From NCBI GenBank assembly GCA_036480335.1, contig JAZGGH010000075.1, positions 1-44,225 of the forward strand: DNA of 44,225 bases, in the 5' to 3' direction. The DNA is from JAZGER01 sp036480335 (GTDB taxonomy: Bacteria > Pseudomonadota > Gammaproteobacteria > DSM-19610). Numbering within the stretch: position 1 is the first letter of the stretch; every line of letters starts with the position of its first letter. Shown in pieces: positions 26,028 through 33,942 of this stretch. The notes under the pieces were generated by a model. That model saw nothing but the letters and a program-made list of their open reading frames with translations, ran no database searches and was not told the DNA's origin. The translations under genes and the position numbers were made by a program.

Positions 26028-27239
26028 ATGGCCGTAGGTTTCTCAGGCATTACACACTTAACAGCTATACCCGGCATACGCCTATCCTCTGTCGCTGCAG
26101 GGATTCGTTACCAGAATCGTGATGATCTGCTGCTGATAGAAATCAGTGAAGGTAGTCAGTGTGCGGCTGTTTTTACCCGCAACGCTTTTTGTGCAGCGCC
26201 TGTTCTGGTGGCACGTAAACATCTTGAAAATGATCAGCCGCGCTATTTGTTGATTAATAGCGGTAACGCCAATGCCGGTACCGGAGCACCCGGTCTGCTC
26301 GCGGCAGAATCCAGTTGTGCGGTGCTGGCAGAATCGGCCGGTTGCAATATGCAGCAAGTGTTACCTTTTTCCACTGGCGTTATTGGCGAACAACTGCCTG
26401 TTGAGAGAATCACTGTAAGCTACCCGGCATTGCTACAGTCTCTGGATGGCGAACAGTGGCTGGCGGCCGCCAGAGCAATCATGACCACCGATACCTTACC
26501 AAAGGGCATTTCACTGAACGCAGAAATCAATGGAACGCCGATTCATATTACCGGTATCGCAAAAGGCTCTGGCATGATTCGTCCCGATATGGCAACCATG
26601 CTGGCTTTTCTTGCGACTGATGTGCAGCTGGAGTCAGCAGTGCTTAATGCGTGTCTGCAGCAGGCCGTTGATGCCTCTTTCAACCGAATTACCGTGGATG
26701 GTGATACCTCAACGAATGACAGTTGTGTATTGATTGCTAGCGGGCAATCCGGCGTGTCTGTCGGCGATAAAGATAGCCTTGCAATATTCAGGCAGCTATT
26801 AACCGATGCCTGCGTGCAGTTGGCGCAGATGATTGTGCGTGATGGCGAAGGCGCGAGCAAATTCGTTACCGTTACTGTTGAGCAGGGACAAGACTCGGCA
26901 GAATGTCTACAGGTAGCCTACACGATTGCGCATTCTCCGCTGGTTAAGACAGCACTGTTTGCCAGTGATCCAAACTGGGGGCGAATCCTTGCCGCTATTG
27001 GTCGGGCCGGTATTGAACATCTACAGATTGATGCGGTGGATTTATATCTGGATGACGTTTGTATTGTCAGCAAGGGTGCAGTGGCGGAAGACTACAGTGA
27101 ACAACGTGGGCAGGCCGTTTTTGATCGTGATGAATTTACCATTCGTGTCTTGCTGGGGCGGGGTAAGGCGGTTGAATCCATCTGGACCTGCGATCTGTCG
27201 CATGATTATGTATCCATCAATGCCGACTACCGTAGTTAA
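26028..27239 (+). CDS. argJ: Bifunctional ornithine acetyltransferase / N-acetylglutamate synthase
   Basis: A 403-residue self-cleaving enzyme of arginine synthesis; it transfers acetyl from N-acetylornithine to glutamate. The autocleavage site is in KGSGMIRPDMATML, with Thr190 the new N-terminal nucleophile of the beta chain. AAGGA stands five bases before the ATG. The stop TAA lies in the TTAA at the left edge of a MITE-like insertion. Whether it also makes acetylglutamate from acetyl-CoA cannot be told from sequence alone. Confidence 0.96.
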   Translation: MAVGFSGITHLTAIPGIRLSSVAAGIRYQNRDDLLLIEISEGSQCAAVFTRNAFCAAPVLVARKHLENDQPRYLLINSGNANAGTGAPGLLAAESSCAVLAESAGCNMQQVLPFSTGVIGEQLPVERITVSYPALLQSLDGEQWLAAARAIMTTDTLPKGISLNAEINGTPIHITGIAKGSGMIRPDMATMLAFLATDVQLESAVLNACLQQAVDASFNRITVDGDTSTNDSCVLIASGQSGVSVGDKDSLAIFRQLLTDACVQLAQMIVRDGEGASKFVTVTVEQGQDSAECLQVAYTIAHSPLVKTALFASDPNWGRILAAIGRAGIEHLQIDAVDLYLDDVCIVSKGAVAEDYSEQRGQAVFDRDEFTIRVLLGRGKAVESIWTCDLSHDYVSINADYRS

Positions 27240-27380
27240 GGGCACCTCTTAATAGTCTTTTCGCCCGATTTCTGCGTTGAATGATTTTTTACGATCCTCA
27301 TATATGCCTTATATACTGCGGTTCTCAAAATTCATTCGCCTTGAACTCAGACGAAAATCCTGATTAAGAGGTGCCCTTAA
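27236..27380. mobile_element. MITE-like foldback element with TTAA flanks
   Basis: A 145-bp non-coding element bounded by an 18-bp perfect inverted repeat, TTAAGGGCACCTCTTAAT, whose outer TTAA may be the target duplication. Imperfect complementarity continues inward for roughly 45 bp on both sides (TTTTCGCCCGA.. against the complement of ..GAACTCAGACGAAAA). Related copies lie at 42517-42632 and, as a half copy, at 30539-30600. TTAA fits the YTAR target preference of the IS5 group, but no parent transposase is in the window. Confidence 0.75.
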
Positions 27381-27868
27381 GGTTTTCGCATCTCAAATGG
27401 CACAGTAAACACCAGCTGCCGATCCTCCAGCTCCATTGCAACATCCATTAGCCAGTCAGATCGAGCAGAAATACAAACAGGCAATGTGACAGTCGCTTGC
27501 CAATGGTCTGCAGTCGTCTGGATAAAGCGATAGCGATTAATGCCCATCTGCATATTATTCATAGAAAAAGCAGCAGTTATATCCTGCACTGCATCAGTTG
27601 CTTTCATTACCAGAGAAATATCAAAAGGCTGCAATGCCTGCACCGGCTGGTTAAATGTAACCTGGATTTGCAGATCATCACTACCGCTCACAAAACAGGG
27701 GGCAACAGCGACATTACAGGGCTGACGGGTGATAAGTTGCGTAACAGGTAGAGTTACCTGTTGTTGCTGGCAGCCAGTAGTCAGCAATATGAAAAGCATG
27801 ACTGAGGTCAGGTTTTGCAATGAAATATGTGATTTGATGATGATCAGAATACTTGATGGGGATTGCAA
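27377..27868 (-). CDS. Predicted lipoprotein, function unknown
   Basis: A 163-residue protein with a hydrophobic stretch ending in a lipobox (LLTTGC, residues 28-33), so the mature form would be lipid-anchored at Cys33. The rest is a small beta-rich domain with no motif I recognise. The start is uncertain: TTG 27868 gives a normal n-region with a lysine, while TTG 27820 would give a signal peptide lacking a positive charge and the first ATG (27799) leaves too short a leader. It lies 15 bases downstream of yacG and is convergent with argJ. Its stop TAA falls inside the right TTAA of the MITE-like element. Confidence 0.7.
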   Translation of the reverse strand: MQSPSSILIIIKSHISLQNLTSVMLFILLTTGCQQQQVTLPVTQLITRQPCNVAVAPCFVSGSDDLQIQVTFNQPVQALQPFDISLVMKATDAVQDITAAFSMNNMQMGINRYRFIQTTADHWQATVTLPVCISARSDWLMDVAMELEDRQLVFTVPFEMRKP

Positions 27869-27883
27869 AACCTGAGCCGTTGC

Positions 27884-28060
27884 CTAATCAGCGCTTTCCT
27901 GAATGGACAGGGGAGGCTCCTGGTCTTCCGAAATGCTGTTGCGCTCTTCAAACCAGTCACCCAGATCAACCAGCTTGCAGCGTTCACTGCAGAAAGGACG
28001 AAACAGACTGCTGTCTGACCATTCAACGGCTATTTTGCAATTTGGACATTTAACCTGCAT
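27884..28060 (-). CDS. yacG: DNA gyrase inhibitor YacG (zinc-binding)
   Basis: A 58-residue protein that begins MQVKCPNCK and contains FCSERCKLVDLGDW: four cysteines (Cys5, Cys8, Cys24, Cys28) form the zinc site of YacG, followed by the family LGxW signature and an acidic tail. YacG binds gyrase and blocks its DNA binding in E. coli. GAGGA lies eight bases upstream of the ATG. It sits directly after zapD, as in most Gammaproteobacteria (coaE-zapD-yacG). Confidence 0.93.
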   Translation of the reverse strand: MQVKCPNCKIAVEWSDSSLFRPFCSERCKLVDLGDWFEERNSISEDQEPPLSIQESAD

Positions 28061-28071
28061 TGACAGAATCC

Positions 28072-28845
28072 TCAGAAAAGGGCACAGCAGCCCAGGTTAA
28101 ATGCAATTGACCGGTTGGTCTGTTTTGTCAGCCCCTTCTCTTCTGTGAGTTGCATAAAACGCACAGTAAAACGATGTCGGCCACCGCTGATTTCAGCATA
28201 AAAAGGAATATCCGGATTCACTTCAATGCGCACCAGTTGGCAGGGGTGATTCGGGTTCAGGGTTTTCTGGAAAAAGCCGTTCTCAGCAGTTTCAGGTTTC
28301 ATGTGAGCGCTTTCCCTGACCAGGCGTAAAATCAGCTGAATTGCTCCGGCAATGGTTTCAAACTGTCCCAGCCAGACAGCCAGATTGCGAATACGGTGTT
28401 CCGGAGAATGCTGCAGCCAGTAATGGTAGGCGGGCAGATCAAAGTCACAGGTGCCGCCCGGGATTGCCGAGCGCTGTTGGATGCTACCAAGGAAATCATT
28501 GCCCTGGAGGGCGGCAACAATTGGGCCTTCGGATTTAAGCAGCTTGGTTGAAAACTGACTGAGATTTTTGATGGTCTGATCCAGTCGGGTCCGGTCAACT
28601 TTCGGATTATCCAGCAAACGTTTCAGGGCGCGGTTCTGATGATCGATTTCTTTCAGGACTTCCTTTTTCAGGTCGCTGCGTTCGAAGATACTGATGATCT
28701 CCAATAGACTGTTCAGAGTACTACGACTATCCCAGCTATGTTGGCCGCGCAAGTGATGAGCGGCCTGCGAAAATAGGAATTCGAGCCGTAAAAATGTCCG
28801 GGTTATTTCATTAAGCGGTTGTTCGTAAACGATTTTATCAGTCAC
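28072..28845 (-). CDS. zapD: Z-ring crosslinking protein ZapD
   Basis: A roughly 257-residue ZapD (YacF) protein, an FtsZ-bundling factor of the division ring. Conserved sequence includes YEQPLNEITRTFLRLEFLF at the N-terminus, mid-protein CDFDLPAYHYWL and the C-terminal beta domain with GRHRFTVRFM. I place the start at GTG 28845 (VTDKIVYEQPLNE), since families begin a few residues before the EHPLNE-like motif; the frame stays open further to an ATG at 28923, but those residues look unlike the family. No clear ribosome site precedes the GTG. Confidence 0.9.
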   Translation of the reverse strand: MTDKIVYEQPLNEITRTFLRLEFLFSQAAHHLRGQHSWDSRSTLNSLLEIISIFERSDLKKEVLKEIDHQNRALKRLLDNPKVDRTRLDQTIKNLSQFSTKLLKSEGPIVAALQGNDFLGSIQQRSAIPGGTCDFDLPAYHYWLQHSPEHRIRNLAVWLGQFETIAGAIQLILRLVRESAHMKPETAENGFFQKTLNPNHPCQLVRIEVNPDIPFYAEISGGRHRFTVRFMQLTEEKGLTKQTNRSIAFNLGCCALF

Positions 28846-28950
28846 AGATAATCTACAGGAACGGTTACAGGAAGCTGTATTGTCCCCTAGTGAAGCAGAT
28901 TGCGCAAAGGAAAATATCGTCAATAAACCGCCGCTAATGCGAGCGCTTGA

Positions 28951-29604
28951 CTACCGAGGTCTGTAGGGTGGATCAAGCGTAGTGGATCCACGAAATTCAT
29001 CACTTCCGCCGATCATACTCAGATACTTATCATGCAACCGATCAAGCTGAGAGTAGAGTTCCCCCAGTGTTCCCGTATTCACAACCACATCATCAGTTTT
29101 GCCAAGCCGGGATTGTCGATCAAGCTGATTGGCCAGTATCGCATCAATCTCGTCCCGGCTTAGTTGGTCCCTTGTGGCGACACGTTGCTGCTGCAGCACG
29201 TTGTCTGTATCGATGACCAGAATTCGGTCAACCTCAATGGGGTAACGCGTTTCAAACAGTAACGGAATCACAATAATGCAATAAGCTGTGGTGATCTGGG
29301 TTAGATGCTCGGCAACGCTATTCCGGATGCGCGGATGTAGAATATCTTCGAGGCGAGATTTAGCGGAGGAATTCTTGTGGATATGCAGACGTAACTGGTC
29401 ACGTAATAGCCCACCATTGTCATCCAGTACATCCTGACCAAAGGCGCTGACAATTTCCGCTAACGCTGGCTGATCGGGTTCAACCAGTTCACGAGCAATT
29501 AAATCGGTATCGATAACCGCTATGCCAAGGGTTTGAAAATAATTAGAGGCAACCGTTTTACCACTACCAATACCACCGGTCAGGCCAATTCGTAAAGTCT
29601 TCAT
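28951..29604 (-). CDS. coaE: Dephospho-CoA kinase
   Basis: CoaE phosphorylates dephospho-CoA, the last step of CoA synthesis. The P-loop GLTGGIGSGKT occupies residues 7-17, DTDLIARELV and the HPRIRN lid segment follow. The ATG at 29604 gives a family-like N-terminus (MKTLRIGLTGG); a TTG at 29649 overlapping the pilD stop would add 15 residues. The last codons (FRGSTTLDPPYRPR) read through a REP-like palindrome, making the protein about ten residues longer than E. coli CoaE. The catalytic core is unaffected. Confidence 0.94.
   Translation of the reverse strand: MKTLRIGLTGGIGSGKTVASNYFQTLGIAVIDTDLIARELVEPDQPALAEIVSAFGQDVLDDNGGLLRDQLRLHIHKNSSAKSRLEDILHPRIRNSVAEHLTQITTAYCIIVIPLLFETRYPIEVDRILVIDTDNVLQQQRVATRDQLSRDEIDAILANQLDRQSRLGKTDDVVVNTGTLGELYSQLDRLHDKYLSMIGGSDEFRGSTTLDPPYRPR
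28963..28997. repeat. REP-like palindrome, copy 1 (inside coaE 3' end)
   Basis: GTAGGGTGGATC and GATCCACGAAATT flank a 10-nt loop; the arms GTGGATC / GATCCAC are complementary over 7 bp. Similar copies occur at 30609 and, as a partial copy, at 36220. GTAGGGTGGAT-type palindromes are widespread in proteobacterial genomes. Confidence 0.7.
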
Positions 29605-29641
29605 GAGCGCCAAGTTTGTCACACTAAAGTTGATGATGCTA

Positions 29642-30517
29642 TCAGCCAAGCCCTGACCACTGTAGATAAGCGTTGCGCATTTCTTCTCCCCAGAGCAGGC
29701 TTATCCAGCCAGCCGCAGCCAGATAAGGGCCGAAGGGAATGGGTGTCTGATGATCTTTCTTCTGCACGGTCAATAAAATTACACCCAGTACCGCACCCAC
29801 CAACGAAGACAGAATAATAATACCCGGCAATGCCGCCCAGCCGAGCCAGGCACCGAGTAAAGCGAGTAACTTGAAATCACCAAAGCCCATGCCTTCCTTG
29901 CCGGTCAGCAGTTTGAAAGTCTGGAAGACTAGCCACAGTGACATATAGCCAGCAATGCCACCAATAATGGCATCATGACTGTTCACAAACACCGGCAACA
30001 AACTGGCTGCAAGGCCAAGCCATAGAAAGGGCAGCGTAATGCTGTCAGGTAATAACTGGTGATCGATATCAATCACGCTCAATGCAATCAATGCCCAGGT
30101 CAGGACAAGCCCGCCCAGCGCCTGCCAGCCATAACCAAAATGCCAGGCGACAATCACAGATAAAATGGCAGTGATAAATTCAATAATCGGATAGCGTGCG
30201 GAAATCTTCTCGCCACAGGCGGAGCACTTGCCTCTCAGGAGTAGCCAGCTAATCACGGGGATGTTTTCATAAAAGCAGATTTTATGACTGCAATGCGGAC
30301 AGGATGACGCTGGGCTGGATAGTGTAATTTTCGCTTCACTGGGTGTATTTGATGCGCCAGATAGTTCGGCACAGTTTTCCTGCCACTCCTGCTCCATCAT
30401 TTTCGGCAGGCGGTAAATGACCACATTCAGAAAGCTGCCGACCATCAGGCCAAGTACAAAAATACTGCTGAGAAAAAAGACAGAATTGGTTGCGAGTAAA
30501 TGTATCAAATCATCCAT
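29642..30517 (-). CDS. pilD: Type IV prepilin peptidase/methyltransferase PilD
   Basis: A 291-residue polytopic inner-membrane aspartyl protease that cleaves and N-methylates prepilins and pseudopilins. Two CxxC pairs (Cys73/76 and Cys98/101) form the cytoplasmic zinc site of the N-terminal domain. Catalytic aspartates lie in VIDIDH (Asp150) and GFGDFK (Asp214). Eight or so hydrophobic segments are seen. Its predicted substrate, PilA, is encoded 6 kb away. The stop lies just before coaE, a standard pilBCD-coaE order. Confidence 0.96.
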   Translation of the reverse strand: MDDLIHLLATNSVFFLSSIFVLGLMVGSFLNVVIYRLPKMMEQEWQENCAELSGASNTPSEAKITLSSPASSCPHCSHKICFYENIPVISWLLLRGKCSACGEKISARYPIIEFITAILSVIVAWHFGYGWQALGGLVLTWALIALSVIDIDHQLLPDSITLPFLWLGLAASLLPVFVNSHDAIIGGIAGYMSLWLVFQTFKLLTGKEGMGFGDFKLLALLGAWLGWAALPGIIILSSLVGAVLGVILLTVQKKDHQTPIPFGPYLAAAGWISLLWGEEMRNAYLQWSGLG

Positions 30518-30538
30518 GAAGTAAAAACCTGTTCTTAT

Positions 30539-30600
30539 TTAAAGGGCACTTCTATTAATCGTCTTTTCGCCCGATTTCTGCGTTGGATAATTTTTTCGCC
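30539..30600. mobile_element. Half copy of the MITE-like element
   Basis: TTAA then GGGCACTTCTATTAAT and TCTTTTCGCCCGATTTCTGCG match the left half of the elements at 27236 and 42517. The right half is missing; the sequence passes directly into a REP-like palindrome, suggesting deletion or later insertion. The spacer between pilD and pilC (30518-30735) contains nothing else I can identify. Confidence 0.65.
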
Positions 30601-30608
30601 TAAAGACC

Positions 30609-30643
30609 GTAGGTGGATCAAGCGCAGCAGATCCACGGAATTT
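30609..30643. repeat. REP-like palindrome, copy 2
   Basis: GTAGGTGGATC / GATCCACGGAATTT with a 10-nt loop, matching the repeat in the coaE 3' end at most positions. It lies in the pilC-pilD spacer, abutting the half MITE. Confidence 0.7.
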
Positions 30644-30735
30644 CCCGGTATTTTCAAACCAGAGTGCAGTTTTTTTATACCAGTCACCTGCTACCGAAAT
30701 ATGACAGCTTTTTGAAACAAAGATCAACTGCAATA

Positions 30736-31956
30736 TTAAACCACAGCACCCAGTTTGAAGATAGGCAGATACATGGCAATGATCAAGCCACCCACCAGCA
30801 CACCCAGTACTGACATAATCAGGGGTTCCAGCAAACTGCTCAGGCCATCTACTGCATCGTCCACTTCTTCTTCATAAAAGTCGGCAACCTTGCCAAGCAT
30901 CATATCCAGAGAGCCGGATTCCTCACCGATGGCAACCATCTGGTTGACCATATTCGGGAACAGTTTGGTTTGCGTCATCGCCAACTGCAGTTGTTGGCCG
31001 GTGGCAACGCTATCACGCATTTCCATAATGGCTTCAGTATAGACAGCATTGCCCGCAGCGCCGGCGACGGATTCCATAGATTCAACCAGCGGCACACCCG
31101 CAGCAAACATAGTCGACAACGTGCGCGCATAGCGTGCGATAACCGATTTACGCATGATTTCGCCTACAATGGGTGCTTTCAGAATATACCGATCAAGCGT
31201 GTGCTGAATTTTAAGCGATCGCTTCTTTGCCTCCAGAAATGCTTTCAGGCCACCACCGACAATAAGGCCCAACATCCACCAGTATTTCTGCATCCATTCC
31301 GATATGCCAATAACAAATAGCGTAAAGGCAGGCAGATCAGCACCAAAACCGGCAAAGATTTCCTTGAACTGTGGCACCACAAAAATCAGCAAAATAGCCG
31401 TCACAATGAACGCGATAATCAGTACAGCAACCGGATAGAACATGGCCTTTTTAATCTTGGCTTTCATGTTCTCGGTTTTTTCCTTGTAAGTAGCAATCTT
31501 GTCCAGCAGGCTTTCCAGAATACCGGCCTGTTCACCGGCATTAACCAGATTACAAACCAGTTCGTCAAATTGTAGCGGGTGTTTTTCAAGAGCGGCAGAC
31601 AGCGTAGTGCCTGATTCTACTTCTGCCTTCACCGCCATAATCAATTCCTGAACAGCCGGATTGTCATGGCCACGACCGATAATATCGAAGGACTGTACCA
31701 GTGGTACACCTGCTCCCAGCATGGTCGCCAACTGGCGCATAAAAATAGAGATATCCTTGGGGACTATTTTTTTCTTTCTCGGTGCAAACAAGGTTGATTT
31801 TTTAGCCACCTTCAATGGTCGTATACCCATTTTGCGTAATTCAGCCTTAACAATCGAAGGCGAGGCTGCGGTGGTTTCACCCTTGATTTTTTTCCCTCTT
31901 TTGTCCGTACCGGACCAGGCAAAGGGAAATTGTTTGACTGTTGCTGTGTTTGCCAT
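30736..31956 (-). CDS. pilC: Type IV pilus inner-membrane platform protein PilC
   Basis: A 406-residue GspF-family protein with the duplicated cytoplasmic helical domains and three or four membrane segments (around residues 170-190, 210-230 and 375-400). It begins with the PilC-typical KQFPFAWSGTDKRGKKIKGE. The platform links the PilB/PilT motors to the growing pilus. It follows pilB by five bases, so they are co-transcribed; pilD is 218 bp further, with repeats in between. Confidence 0.95.
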   Translation of the reverse strand: MANTATVKQFPFAWSGTDKRGKKIKGETTAASPSIVKAELRKMGIRPLKVAKKSTLFAPRKKKIVPKDISIFMRQLATMLGAGVPLVQSFDIIGRGHDNPAVQELIMAVKAEVESGTTLSAALEKHPLQFDELVCNLVNAGEQAGILESLLDKIATYKEKTENMKAKIKKAMFYPVAVLIIAFIVTAILLIFVVPQFKEIFAGFGADLPAFTLFVIGISEWMQKYWWMLGLIVGGGLKAFLEAKKRSLKIQHTLDRYILKAPIVGEIMRKSVIARYARTLSTMFAAGVPLVESMESVAGAAGNAVYTEAIMEMRDSVATGQQLQLAMTQTKLFPNMVNQMVAIGEESGSLDMMLGKVADFYEEEVDDAVDGLSSLLEPLIMSVLGVLVGGLIIAMYLPIFKLGAVV

Positions 31957-31961
31957 TTCGA

Positions 31962-33668
31962 TTAATCCTTGGTTACTCGATTTATTTCGTCAAGACTGGT
32001 AACGCCATCCTTGACCTTTTTCAATCCGGATGCCCGCAAATCAGGAACTCCGTCAGCCTTAGCCTGTTCGGCCAGTTGCAGGGCGTTACCATTTTCCATA
32101 ATGATTTTGCTCATGGCTTCAGAAACCGGCATAACCTGGTAAATACCCACCCGCCCCTTGTAGCCATCCGAACATTGGTCACAACCCACTGGGGCGTAGA
32201 CCTTTAGACCATCCGCTTCAGCTTCCGTGAAGCCTTCTTCAATCAATGCCTGTTTAGGGATTTCGGTTGGCTGTTTGCAATTGCTGCAAAGCCGCCGCGC
32301 CAGTCGCTGGGCGATAATCAGATTCACAGAGGAAGCGATATTGTAGTTTGGAACACCCATGCTCGCCAGACGCGTCAACGTTTGCGGAGCATCGTTGGTA
32401 TGCAGTGTCGACATAACCATATGACCGGTCTGGGCAGCTTTGATAGCAATCTCCGCCGTCTCCAGGTCTCGAATCTCACCCACCATGATAATGTCTGGAT
32501 CCTGACGTAAAAATGCGCGTAGCGCGGTAGCAAAATCCAGCCCGGCTTTCGGGTTCATATTACACTGGTTAATACCGGCGAGATTGATTTCGACCGGATC
32601 TTCACAGGTGGAAATGTTTCTGTCCACCGTGTTTAAAATATTTAATCCGGTATACAGCGATACAGTTTTACCGGAGCCGGTTGGGCCCGTTACCAGAATC
32701 ATGCCATAAGGTTTTTCCAGATTTTCCATGTAGATCTGTTTTTGCTCATCTTCATAACCCAGCGCATCTATACCTAATTGTGCACTGGTAGGATCAAGAA
32801 TACGCAAAACCACTTTCTCGCCAAACAGGGTAGGACAGGTGTTAACACGGAAATCGATGGCGCGTTTTTTTGACAGCTTCATCTTGATGCGCCCGTCCTG
32901 AGGCACCCGACGTTCAGCAATATCCATGCGGCTCATAACTTTTATGCGAGCAATCAGGCGATTTGCCATGGCGATAGGCGGTGTTGCTGCTTCCATCAAA
33001 ATACCATCGAGGCGATAGCGAATGCGAAAAATTCTTTCATAGGGCTCAATATGAATATCTGATGCGCCCTTGTTGATCGCATCCAGTAATACTTTGTTGA
33101 CGTAGCGTACAACCGGCGCGTCATCAATATCACCATCCCGATCATCATGACTATCTTCTTCTTCGCCGCTGGAGATATCCAGGTTATCCAGGTCTTCATC
33201 CAGCAGATCATTCATGCTGGTGTCGGAATCAAGGGATTTATCGATAGCCTCGACAAGTTTATTTTCTTCAACCAGAATGGCATCGGTACGGATGCCGGTG
33301 TGGAATTTTATTTCATCCAGCGCCTGCAGATTGGTTGGGTCAGAAACACCAATAAACAAGCGATTGCCGCGGCGGTACAGGGGCAGAGCGTGCAGTTTGC
33401 GGATCAGTTTTTCCGCAACCAGAGAAATTGGCGCGTCTTCCAGATTCAGCGCATTTAAATCAAGCAGGGGCGCGCCAAACTCATGGCTGGCAGCCATCGC
33501 GATAGCGGTACTGTCGAGCAGCTTGTTTTCAACCAGATAACTAACGAAATGCTGGTGCTGTTGGCGTGCTTTTTCATGCGCGCCAATCGCCTGCTCTTCA
33601 TCAATCAGGCCATCATGTACCAGCCGCCTGGCAAGGCCATTCAGTTGTACTGTATTCGCTGCTCCCAT
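31962..33668 (-). CDS. pilB: Type IV pilus assembly ATPase PilB
   Basis: A GspE-family motor that powers pilus extension. It has the N-terminal MshEN/GspE-N region, then the ATPase with Walker A GPTGSGKTVS, the Asp/Glu boxes, Walker B IIMVGEIRDLETAEIA and a tetracysteine zinc site (CSNC...CDQC). I choose ATG 33668 (MGAANTVQLNGLARRLV; 568 residues), which matches PilB N-termini and has AAGGA upstream; an ATG at 33698 adds ten residues with no ribosome site. Confidence 0.95.
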   Translation of the reverse strand: MGAANTVQLNGLARRLVHDGLIDEEQAIGAHEKARQQHQHFVSYLVENKLLDSTAIAMAASHEFGAPLLDLNALNLEDAPISLVAEKLIRKLHALPLYRRGNRLFIGVSDPTNLQALDEIKFHTGIRTDAILVEENKLVEAIDKSLDSDTSMNDLLDEDLDNLDISSGEEEDSHDDRDGDIDDAPVVRYVNKVLLDAINKGASDIHIEPYERIFRIRYRLDGILMEAATPPIAMANRLIARIKVMSRMDIAERRVPQDGRIKMKLSKKRAIDFRVNTCPTLFGEKVVLRILDPTSAQLGIDALGYEDEQKQIYMENLEKPYGMILVTGPTGSGKTVSLYTGLNILNTVDRNISTCEDPVEINLAGINQCNMNPKAGLDFATALRAFLRQDPDIIMVGEIRDLETAEIAIKAAQTGHMVMSTLHTNDAPQTLTRLASMGVPNYNIASSVNLIIAQRLARRLCSNCKQPTEIPKQALIEEGFTEAEADGLKVYAPVGCDQCSDGYKGRVGIYQVMPVSEAMSKIIMENGNALQLAEQAKADGVPDLRASGLKKVKDGVTSLDEINRVTKD

Positions 33669-33698
33669 TGGGGTGTCTATCCTTTTCTGTTTAGTCAT

Positions 33699-33942
33699 CT
33701 GATGCCGGGCGGTAACGAAACCGGAAATCGGGCACTACTTCAGCTTGTTTTCGACCAAAAATTGTCAGACTTGAGAGTTATGGCAAGGATTCGTGTGTAA
33801 ACATGAAGGGTAAATAGTGCTGGATTGAGTTCCATCAGTCGCATGGTGATCGTCCCTGTTTGCGTGACCCGATGTCCGTATCGGGATAGTTAGAAAAAAC
33901 TGTAATAAAGGTACACTGTAGTTCAAATTGTAATGCTTAAAA
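33699..33942. other. Spacer upstream of pilB
   Basis: A non-coding stretch between pilB and the transposase unit. It should hold the pilBCD promoter (minus strand), but I cannot place one securely. A small 6-bp hairpin CCCGAT / ATCGGG is at 33868-33885 without a T-run. Confidence 0.4.

Noticed and set aside
27844..28026. 60-codon frame overlapping yacG
   Set aside because: It is another frame of yacG; the true frame holds the four zinc cysteines and a good ribosome site.
33868..33885. CCCGAT/ATCGGG hairpin upstream of pilB as a terminator
   Set aside because: Short stem with no adjacent T-run on either strand, and no gene ends there.
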